Source: Siphonodentalium dalli (Eukaryota > Mollusca > Scaphopoda > Gadilida > Siphonodentaliidae). Taken from it: 64,000 nucleotides of DNA. The stretch lies in the NCBI GenBank assembly GCA_032622095.1, contig CP136064.1, forward strand, positions 214,908,205 to 214,972,204. Reading direction: 5' to 3'. The position numbers and the translations under genes were made by a program. Below are positions 12,701 through 24,700 of this stretch, piece by piece. Each line of letters begins with the position of its first letter. Positions within the stretch are counted from its first letter, which is position 1. The notes under the pieces were generated by a model, which worked only from the letters and a program-made list of their open reading frames with translations, had not been told where the DNA came from and ran no database searches.

Positions 12701-15700
12701 ATCACAAAGAAATCAAATTCAACCCTGGGCTTCATTCGACGAAACCTGAGACACTGCCCAAGGGACTTCAGGAAAACATCATATATAGCACTTGTTCGCT
12801 TCCAACTAGAATACGCAGCAACAATCTGGGACCCATACTACGAGAAAGACAAATCAAAACTAGAGAGGGTCCAACGAAGAGCAGCGCGATTCATCAAACA
12901 AGACTACCGATCAAGAGAAAAAGGCTGTGTGACAACCATGCTCAAGGATCTAGAGTTACCATCACTAGAATCAAGAAGATCAGAGCAGAGACTAGCACTA
13001 TTTTATAAGGTGGTTAAGGGGTCGGCCCCGGGTATAAAACCTGAAAACTACCTAACGAACTATAAACCAAGAAGAAAGAGGAAAGCTAAAAAGTTCGACG
13101 ATTTTGTTAGTGATAACATCGTAGAAAAACGAACTGTAAACAACGAAAGTGCATTCGAACTGATCCCGACAAACACGGATCAATTTGGAAACTCCTTCTT
13201 TCCAAGAACAGTGATTGACTGGAACCATCTGGACGATACCACAGTCAACGCTGCCGACTTAGATACATTCAAGTCGGCCGTGGGAGAACATCAATAGCGC
13301 TCCTCCCACCGTCCTGCAAAAGCCAGATTTGGTCACTAAGGACGTACCATATACAGATACAGATTGTCAACATGCCATTGACCTCTGATCTGTGAAGTGA
13401 TCTGTTATGCCATTAACCAATGAAATCGCGCATACTCTGCGCCACTCTCCAATGAAATGGAAGGAATCCCATCAATACAGAAACTTATTTAAAATCACAA
13501 ATCTAGAGACTGTTTCATGTATTTTTATAGAAATTTGGGAACTTGCTCAGTGATTAAAAGTTGTTAATTACTTTGAATGAACTCTTCCTGTTGAGGGACA
13601 CATGGAAGATTATAATATTGGTTTACTAGACCAACTGTTCAGACATTTAAATTGTACTGGTGTGAAATATATATCACTTCCACAACAAATTTTGGAATTT
13701 CAAAAAGTTGACAAGATTTATTTTTAGTATTAACATTCATGCTTCAAAATACTGGAAATTTACAGAATCAGGTCCCCAGACTGTGAATTCAGTGATGCTA
13801 CCCTGCACAGTGGGTTTACGTCACCAAATTCATCCTCTGGGGACCTATTCTGCATGTCCTCATCTGATATGGGAGACTTAAAAACAGATTTAAGTTCCTA
13901 GATGGTGAAGATGCTGATGTGCACCCATTGGGCACCTTGATTGTCCCCCAAAAAACATATTTTTGGGGGACTATTGTAATCAGCCCCGTCCTTGTGTCCT
14001 GTCCGTTCGTGCGTCCGGAGTTATAACTCCAGTAACGATCATCCGATTTGATTGAAACTTGGTATGTAGGTGTCTCAACAAAGAACACAGGTGCTCTGCA
14101 ATTCTGGGTTTGATCCGATGTTCTTTTATGGAGTTATTTCCCTTTTTTTCAACTTTTTTTTTTTGCTTAGAAAATTTCTCACTTTTTCGGTTTCCGGATT
14201 ATATCTCAAGTTTGGATCCTTTAATTGCAAATTATGTGGGTCATTCATATCAAAATACAGGTCAAGTTCAAATTTGAGTTTGATCCAATGATTTTTCCCA
14301 GAGTTATGGGCCTTTCGACTTTGAAAAACATTTTTTATAATTTTCTGTATGAGGGTACCTTCATGGTGTAATCAACTCCTCCTACAGTTTTGATTGTAGA
14401 TATTTGAAACTTCAGAGTATTGTTACCCACATATTGGAGATTTGCAAAATGTATATAGATGACGGAAAAATTATTTTTTTACAGAATTATTAACCCTTTC
14501 GACTTAGAACATTTCAACATTTTTTTTTAATTTCTTTAACAAAGCGGCAACGACTTGCCTCGTTGTCGGGGGACACTGTGGTCGACCGACTTTTATTATG
14601 CATTGTGTCACTTGCCACTTTGTGGATTTAGAGAAACTAACTAAAAATTAAAAGAATTTGTCTAAAGAAGTTTCTATAGAAACTAAAAAAGCTTGTTTAT
14701 TTGAAAATAAAGATACTTTCCAGAGAAGGTTAGGCCTAAAGAGAATGAGGTCCCAGAGGGTGGATTTAGCGATGCCAGCCCACTATGCGGGGTAGTGTCA
14801 CTAAATTCACCCACTGGGAACATTCTGAAAATGTCCAGCACCATATTTTGAGGACTATTAAAATTCTGTCAGGTATTTAGTGTATGGCGTAATGAAGTTA
14901 TGTGAGGGGGGGGTATATAGGAATCAGCTCAGTCCATCTGTCCATCTGGTTGTCTAGCTATCCAACCGTGGATACGTCTTTGTCAGAGCTTACATCTTTT
15001 AGTAAAAAAATTTAAAACTCAGCACAAATAAAATACCATGGGAACCTGTTCATCTGCGATTATGAGGTCCATCCGACTTTTTTTTAGTGGAGTTATCGCC
15101 CTTTTTGTCCCCCGAAATTTATTCATCTTATTATTTCGCAACATGCATAATTTTGTCCAAGCTTGTATTCCTTGTGGGTTTTATTTTCCGAAAAACAAAT
15201 ATGTTAATAAGGCTAACCTTAATATAGCCCAATTACACTGTGGGGGTGGGGGGGGGGGGGGGGGGGGGCTGTATCATTAGTTCCATTGGGACAGTACACC
15301 TCTAGTTTATTAAAGTGATGGGATAATCTGCAAAAATTATGATAAATAGATCATAAAATATATATGTCGTCTTGAAGATATTTTATGCTTTAGAAAATCT
15401 GTTATTCTTCATACTACATTACACACAAAAGCATCTTTAGAACAAAGAAAGGATTTCATTGATTTAGTTTTTGAGTTACATTACTGTAGTAAGTTTTCAT
15501 TTTTGGTAACTTATCTTCAGTAAGTTTTAAAGGCACACTTAATTTTTGAATCCCCAGATCACATATTATATACCATTTGAAAGAGGAAGCTCCACAACAT
15601 TGTATTATCAACTTGTCCGGGGTAATAACCTGTGAACATGTTGTTGGCTCACCTGAGACGACGTCCCCGGTGGAGCTATAGTCATCACTCCTCTACGGCA

Positions 15701-18700
15701 TCTGTCCGTCCGTCCGTCAACAATTCTTTGAACATCTTCTCCTCTGGAACCGTAAGACCAAATGGGTTCATATTTGGTGAGGATGTTCCCTAGGGGACTC
15801 ACATTCAGATTTGTTCAAATTAGGTCACTGGGTCAAACAGTTGCGAAGCCAGGGCCATAACTCTTTCCCTCCATAGTGATTCTTTTAAACATCTTCTCAA
15901 ATACCATCAGGCCAAATGGGTTCATATTTGGTATGAAGGATCCTTGGGTGACAGGGGGGTTCAGATTTGTTCAAATGAGGTCACTGGGTAAAATGTGGGC
16001 AGGGCCAGGGACATAACTCCAAAAAATATAAAAAAAAAAAAAATATTTATTAAACTCTATGGTCAATTATATATATATATTGTGCCCCTGACCCTTTATT
16101 CAAGTTCACTGCTTCTGCCACCCTGGTCCCAAAAATAATATTTACTCAAATTCTGAACAGAGAATCATTAGTAAGAACCATTTACTTTGGCTCTAACTGT
16201 ATGCAGGGTATGCCTACACATGTCAAGTGAAATCTGACATTTGTATAAACATTCCCTGGAGATCTGCTAGAGGTAATTAATTCCCTATTACAACAGGGTC
16301 ACCAGGTCAAGTAGGTGCAAGGCCAGTACATTACTCTTTTTCTCCATAGTAATTCATGATATGTCTTCTATGCAATAATCAAATGGCCTATTTGCTTATA
16401 TTAGGTATGAAATTACCTTGGGTGACAGATTTGTAAAAATGTGATCACAAAGTTGAATAAGGGCAGAGCCACAGACATAACTATTTCACCACATAGTAAT
16501 TCTTAAAATATGTTTGCAATCTTCTTGAGCCAAGAACTAGTTGGCTTATTTAGCATGGAATGTTCTTGTTTGACTGCAATTCAGATTTTTTAAATGGGGT
16601 CACCTGGTCAAATAGGGGCCAAGCGAAGGACAGTTTCACTCTTAATATGCTTCCTTCACAAGGACCATCAGGTCTATTTTACTGATATTTAGTATGAAGG
16701 GTTCTTTGGTGTCTGGGATTCAAATATATTCAGATGGGGTCACCACTCACCAGGTTAAATAGGGTGGGACCAGGGACATAACTGTATGTCAAATTTATTC
16801 AGATGGGGTCACCAGGTTAAATAGGGTGGGACCAGGGACATAACTGTTTGTCTCTATAGTAATTCTTAAAATGTCTTCTCAAGGGAGGTTGGACTATTTA
16901 GCTTACATATAGGGGCCAAGCGAAGGACAGTTTACCTCTTAATATGCTTCCTTCAAAAGGACCCATCAGGTCTATTTTACTGATATTTAGTATGAAGGGT
17001 TTTTTGTTGTCTGGGATTCAAATTTATTCAGATGGGGTCACCAGGTTAAATAGGGTGGGACCAGGGACATAACTATATGTCTCAAAAGTAATTCTTAAAA
17101 TGTCTTCTCAAGAGAGGTTGAACTATTTAGCTTTCATATACTTGGAGGATCCTTTAGTGACTGAGATTCAGATATGTTAACATGAGGTCAACATGTTAAG
17201 AAATGACGGGGCTATGGGGAGTTAATACTTTTGTGTCTAATAAAATCATTGAAATACCAAATTCATTAAATCATCTACCTTGGACCTACCTGACTGATTA
17301 ATTTGACATACATGTATGGTGTTTGGGTCCATGGATAATTGGGCTTCAAACATGTCTAAATGGTTTAACCCTTTACCCAACAGAAGGGCCCTGTGCCAAT
17401 GAATTCTCTTATATATGCGAGTCGACCATAGGTCGCCTCGCATATATAAGAGAATGCATTGGCTTAACACATTAAAAATAATAAAATTGTTAAAGAATGT
17501 AAGAAAAAATGGTAAAAAGTGTTAAAAAAGATTTTTTTTAGGCCAATGCATTCTCTTATATATGCGAGGCGACATATGGTCGACTCGCATATATAAGAGA
17601 ATGCATTGGCACAGGGCATAACTGTAACTATCACAATGTGGTCAAGGAGCCGGTTCCAATGATATCCATATTTGTATGGTTCTATTGAGACAGACCGAAG
17701 ATATTTTAGGCTGTTGAAGCTTGTTTTGGCCGGTTTGTTGGGTAAAGGGTTAATAAAAATGTGCTTGTGAGATTGGAAATTTCCAACAATTGAGAAAGTT
17801 TGAGATGTCGGTTGTGAAATTCCAACCTAAGACTTGGGAGTCTGGAGGGGAGTCTGGAGGGGACTTGTTGAGCTGGAGGAGAGGGTGATCAGTAGTGAAT
17901 AGTTGGTAATTTCAAGGTTGATATTCACCCATCTACATACATGAAGCCTCTCTAGCCACATATCCTGTTTAGATCTACTTCTTTTAAAGTGATTATGAAA
18001 AGTTCTGACTGTTGTGGTCTCCAGAGTCCCAGTCTTATCAGTCTTTGCAGTCTGGTGAGCAACCCCACAGTCATTGACTGTCTTGTTTTTGTTGAATTAC
18101 TGATGTGTTTTTGTCATCCAGATTGTAGTAAAAAGTGTATTTTTTTCAATGGAGGGGGAATAACACTATATCTTAAAGATAGTTATTCCCCTTCCATTGA
18201 AAATACATGTTTGGTTTGAATTCTGTTGCATCCTGGGAACCAAAACGGGGATAATTGTCTCTGCGATTTTAGCTGTTTTCTATTTCTCTATGGGCATATT
18301 CTGAGACACAGATGTTTCAAATGGTGATGAATTATAGTATTTTAACCATATTTTATGGCATAGATTGTTATTAAAACCGTATATCAAGTCACTATAAAAA
18401 AAATAATTGGTGACTCGAAAATTAGGTGGGCCTTTAATGTTACATTAGTCTATTTTCATTTCTGATATCTTATCATTCTAACTTCAATTAGTGAATTCCA
18501 TTGATTAAATTTTACGATGATGTGTCACAATCTAATTGAAATCTCTATTTCTTTTTCAGCAAAACAAATTCTTCTTCAAATATAGATAGTTTATTAGCTA
18601 ATTCAAAGTCTTCAAATTCTAGAGGTTCTACTCCTCCCACGCCAGGTAATACCAATATATCCTGTTAGTTATCTGTCAATTATAAACCCTTTATATACTA

Positions 18701-21700
18701 AATGGATTCTCCCACTCATTTATAAAGTATACATTGGAATGGTACATCACTCAACTGGTGGGCTGTTCAGGAAAATAAGCATGACAGACAATAAAAGTGC
18801 AGAAGAGATCATACTGTTTGGAAGGAAATATTCAGATAATAAGTTCAACATACAACCATAGTTCGTTTGTTGAACGTATTATCTGAACATTTCCTACCAT
18901 ATGAATTTTTCTGCACCTGTATTATCTTTTCGTCTGTTTGCTTAAAGTGATGTTAAACACTCCGGTTGGGTGATCAAATAGAAATTGAGAATAATCTTGC
19001 TCATAGTAGTTATTTGTTAGTAATATCAATCCAAATTGACGACACACATTGTCATTCTTATATATTAATTAAATGCAATGGCTCTCGATGGAGAAATCAT
19101 TTGTCTTAGATTATCGCCGATAGTTGCGTCCCGAATCGAGATGTAAAATATTTACAATTGGGCGCAGTTCCGACGATGTTTTCTTTGGAGTGGTATGGTT
19201 GATTTCTTTGATATTTTGGCGATGTTTGTAGAATGCTACATTCCCCATATTGGCATAGCGCCTGAGTACTAATTTATAAATTTCACGCACCCGAACAAGT
19301 CCATAATATGTCTTTAAACTACCTGAATATCCCTCCAAATGAGTAAGACCATTCCAATGTATACTGTTATAACTGGGTGTTGGAGAATCAATTTAGTTAA
19401 GAAAGGGTTAATATATATAGATATTTGCCATGCTTCTCATTTGGCGGTATTTTTGTGCATATTTATCAGGGATTAACCCTTTCATGACTGGACTGAAATT
19501 TTGTGAAAACCCTGTGCCAATGCATTCTCTTATATATGCGAATCTCCCACAGGGAACTTCACATATATAAGAGAATACATAGCCTAACAATATTTACCTC
19601 GTAAGCCAGTCCATTCTCTTAAATATGCGAGTCTCCCATAGTGCACCTCACATATATAAGATAATGCATTGGCCTAACAATATTTACCTTGATCTTGTAA
19701 GCCAGTGCATTCTCTTATATATGCGAGGCTCACTATGAGAGACCTGCATATATAAGAGATTGCACTGGCACAGGATCTTTAATGCTGTAATGAAAGGGAT
19801 AATCTGTCAGATTGAAAGGTTGAAGATTTATATTTTACCTAGTTCAAATGTATTTGCTGATAATATAGAATTAATGTTGTTGAATTTCTGGGAATATTGT
19901 TTCAATATTTTATTCTCTAAGTAGGCATGTTGTCTGAGACTTGAACTATCATTTTGAAATAATGAAATCTACAATTTTGTTTGTTGGAATTGTATTGAAC
20001 TAAAAAATGAGTTAGTAGCCAGCTACAATAGACCGACAATGATTTCCAATCTTAGCAGAAAATTCAGAATGTACTCACGTTTGTTTGAATTGTTTCAGGT
20101 GTTGAAATAGACCAGAATGGTTTAGACAGCAACCCTGATGGGGGAGATTCAGATAGTCTTAGTAACTCTAATAAAAATACTAGTAAAGCCAGTATAACAC
20201 CTCCCGCCAAGGACAAAAGGAAACCATTCTTCAAAAAGGTGAGAATCATAACTCAATCTCAAGGGCATATCCCATTCTATAGTTATCCTTCTTTTATGAA
20301 AGTATATATCATTTGTTTGTCCAGCTAATGCAGTCATAAGTTGTTGAATCTCAATTTAATTTCATATCAAGGTCTTTTAAGATGGTGTCTTTCAAATTTG
20401 GGTTTAATTGTTTATGAATTTCCTCATGTTCTGTCAGTTCAACTCAGCCGGGAATGTGCTACACCAGATTGTGAATTTTGTCTCTCAGCCCACACCACTG
20501 TAGAATGTGTACTGGCGTTGCATCAGTCCTATTTCCTTTACTGGAACTTCCTGAAATTTTGCGTAAAAACCCTGTGCCAATGCATTGTCTTATATATGCA
20601 AGTCTCCCATAGGGAGCCTCACATATATAAAAGAATGCATTGGCCTAACAATATTTACATTGACCGTGTAAGCCAGTGCATTGTCTTATATATGCGAGGC
20701 TCCCATGGGAGACTCACATATATTAGGGATGCACTGGCACAGGCTCTTTACTGCTGCACCAGTGCAGCTCCCGTCATGGAAGGGTTAATACTTACAGATT
20801 GTATCTTGCTATCAACCACTTTAAAATTCTGTAGCAACATGAACCAAGCAAAATCTATTAAATCTATTGAAGTGTACATTACATCAGCTATTTGTATTGA
20901 CATGCCACTATACATTTTATAAAACTTAAAAACAATATACAAAAATTTATTGCAAATTAGGCTATACTAAGATAGTTAGGTTTACCCGTAATAACTTATT
21001 ACTTTTGCTATTTTCAGTCTGAGAATATTCCTCCTTACGAGGTAGTGCCTTCCATGAGACCGGTAGTATTAATAGGACCGTCACTGAAGGGATACGAGGT
21101 GACAGATATGATGCAGAAAGCATTGTTTGACTACCTTAAACATCGGTTTGAGGGAAAGTAAGTTCATATTTCTGCTCATTGTTCATATGCATTGGCTGTT
21201 ATATTTAGGAATCTCTGAGCTATATCATTAGGAGTTAGAGTTTGCAGCATATAGAAAAGTTCCTTCTAATATAAAATTTTATTCTGATGCCTTATGTTGA
21301 CTCTTGAAAATCTCTGATCTTTGAAAAAGAACATGCAGCATCACAACATATCCCAAATCATGTTTCTCATTGTGATTTGTCATAGAGAACTGTTGGGTTC
21401 TGTATTTGTATTAGCACGGATGTGTGAGGTAGTAAATCAGGAATATAATATGTGTTAATGGAGTGGCTTTCTTCATGTGTGGTAGACATAAACAATATCA
21501 GTCTCTTCAAATATACAATTGACCCTTCCATTACTTGAGCTTCCTGAAATTTTGCCAAAACCCTGTGCAAATGTATTCTCGTATATATTCAAGTCTCCCA
21601 TATGGAACCTTGCATATATAATAGAATACATTGGCCTAACAATATTTTCCTTGACCCTGTAAGCCAGTGCATTCTCTTATATATGCGAGTCTCCCTATGG

Positions 21701-24700
21701 GAGACTCGTATATATAAGAGAATGCACTGGCACAGGATCTTTAATGCTGCACCAGCGCAGTTCCCGTCATGAAAGAGTTAAAGTTATTTTTCTTTTGCCT
21801 CACTTTATAAAACCATGAAATTATAAATTTGTTCCTGCTTTTCAGTATAATAATTACCAATTATTTAAAGTCTTATTTTTACTACTTTTCAGTATAATAA
21901 TTACCAGAGTTACAGCTGATATTTCATTAGCAAAGCGCTCACTGCTCAATAATCCTAGTAAGCGTGCTATCATGGAGAGGACGAATACTCGGGCCACAGG
22001 TCTAGGTAAGTTCAATATGAAAACTCTTACAAGTTATATAATAAACTGACCCTCATACCTAATCAGAATTGGGCTCTTATTTTTACCTGTGTTTGGATGT
22101 TTTGGATTATTTAACCTAATATATAGGTGATTTCCCTCTACTCTAACTGCCCAAAATTATTACCGTATGCAAAAGCTCTCATGATGCCATTGAAAATAAG
22201 TTGTTGAGTGTTTTAACATGGGCAAAAATAAAATCGAGTATCCATTCTCAGTATAAAAGAGGTAATTTCAGATGGTGGTATCTGGCCGATCTGGTAATTT
22301 TGGCAAATTAATGTGAAAAGAAGATGCGTTTAGTGAAAAATTTACTGTGCACTGCCATGACAGAGTGAGGGAAAAGCTTTATTGCTCTGCATAGCCAATT
22401 CTACTTCATAATATAATCCCCCTATGGGATGCAATGCTAATGTGCATGCTTACATTGTGCGAGTCGGACATGTATTTTTTGTCCAGAACTTGTGAAATCA
22501 CCATACTTAGAAACCTCATTGAAGAACGTTTCTATTCTTATTGGTTATTTTTTCGCAAGATTTGTATACATTTACTGTGTACTCTATCTGACTTTAATAT
22601 TATCGCTAGCTGTATAGCTGACCTTGCCATTTTAGGGGTGACAATATTATGAGGCAGGGTTTTCACTAGAGGGGCAGTGTGTGTATTTTTTAGGCCTCCC
22701 TTCCCCATACCCAAATTTTCCCTCCCACACATACTATCCCCATACATGTTTCCCATTCCTATGCTTTTATCACCTGTGTATCTCCCACTAAATAAAACCA
22801 AAGGGAATGTTAAACAACGGTAATTTAGTTTGACCACTAGAGTTCATGGAAAAATAAGTCTTTCCAAGGATACATACATTGACAATTGAAGATATATATT
22901 AATTTGCATTATTTAACCTTTCAGTTTGTTATAAATAATACCACAATAACAATACCTTGACTTTATATCCACTTATATTACAATAGTGGCTCAGTTTTTA
23001 GGCTTATAATATGGGCTGATTTATATATAATATAATATCATGGGCTGATTTACTAATACTAGATACAGTAATGCCCTAATTAATCGACTCCATAACCACA
23101 GCAGAATTGTGGGTAATTTTCAGGATTTAGTCGGAAATATGGCTTGTTGCCATTCATCGGAAAGCTCTTGGCAACAAGCCATAATTCCGACTAAATCCTG
23201 AAAAATTACCCATAATTCTGCTGTGGTTATGGAGTCGATTAATTAGGGCATTACTAGATGTTTGCTGCTGGTTGCATTGACTGACATTTTCCCCAATATG
23301 GGTCTCGTTCCTTCAACCCTGTATGAGGAAATATTGGAATGAGCCATCAATAATTTTCATGAGTTATACTTAAATGTCCCCCCTGATGTCTATAAATTAT
23401 TCTTAGATATTCTCATGATGTCTAGATAACTAGATGCATATCTCCCTGATATATAGATGTATGTCAGGGTTAGATATTTCCCTGATGTCCGGATATTAGT
23501 GTATCTCATTATCATTATTCACCAGAGTTACACTTTAGAAACATGTTTTATATTTATAGGCAGGACTTGCGAGAAATAAGAATGATTCTTATCTTTGAAG
23601 CTTGTGAGAATCAAACCACCATAAGGACCACTTTTACATTTGAACCCTTTAATGACTGGAGCTTCCTGAAAATTCGCTTAAACCCTTTGCCAATGTATTC
23701 TCTTATATGCGAGTCTCCCATAGGGAGCCTCGCATATATAAGGGAATACATTTGCCTTACAATATTTACCTTGAACTTATAAGCCAGTGCATTTTCTTAT
23801 ATATCAGAGGCTCCCTATGGTAGACTCGCATATATAAGAGAATGCACTGGCACATGGTATTTAATGCTTCACCAGCGCAGCTCCCTCCATGAAAGGGTTA
23901 AGCAAAACTACAATAATTGGGCCTCATTTCAAGTGAGAATCATGTTGATTCCTATGCTTTAATTTATTTCTGATAACTAAAGTGTCTTTTGAAGAAATGT
24001 TGTTATTGTTGGATTCTGATGATATAGGGACCATCGAATTGGATTTAACAGTTACCCAACCTCTGTTAGATGGTGTTGTTTTAAGGAATACTCTTGGTTT
24101 CCAAATGAAATTACACAGTTTAAAGGCATCGTGCCGAAGCACAAACTTGTTAAAGAATGAAGAAAAAATGATAAAACATGATAAAATTGTTATAGAATTT
24201 AAGAAAAATTTATAAAAATTTATTAAAATTGTTAAAGAATGTAAGAAAAATATATATAAAAATTGATAAAAAAATTATTAGGCCAATGCATTCTCTTATA
24301 TATGTGAGGCGACCTGTGGTCGACTCGCATATATAAGAGAATGCATTGGCACAGGGTTGATTGTTCAATCAATACTGATTCTTGTATGAATTTTAACGCC
24401 TGATGGACAGACATTGTGCCCATGGGAATAAGATTTCATGCTATAAATCACAAGTAGGAAGAATAAATAGCTTTGTTGACTTGTTCACCATCCTCTTCAC
24501 TATTATGATGCTATAAACAATCCCTGATAAGATCATTGAGTGTATTGGTTTCCACAGTTGATCAATTATTAAAAATGCCCTGATTGGGTTTCAAATATAT
24601 ATATATACTGCAGAGGTTTCTCTAGCATTAAGTATGCGTCGCTAAGACATAGTCGCCACACAACAATGCAGGGTATCCATCATATGGCAATTAATCTCCG

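Larger units (their letters stand above)
15532..18432. mobile_element. F-family TTAA element split by the dispersed repeat
   Basis: Left fragment from AGGCACACTTAATTTTTGAA (after TTTTAAA) to about 15650, right fragment about 18083 to CGAAAATTAGGTGGGCCT followed by TTAA near 18433. Together they align with the intact F element at 24852-25294. The 2.4-kb dispersed repeat sits between, so it inserted into an older F element. Confidence 0.7.

Noticed and set aside
12523-13008. 161-codon plus-strand open frame within the LINE
   Set aside because: Out-of-frame shadow of the reverse transcriptase, which carries the FADD and other motifs in the other frame.
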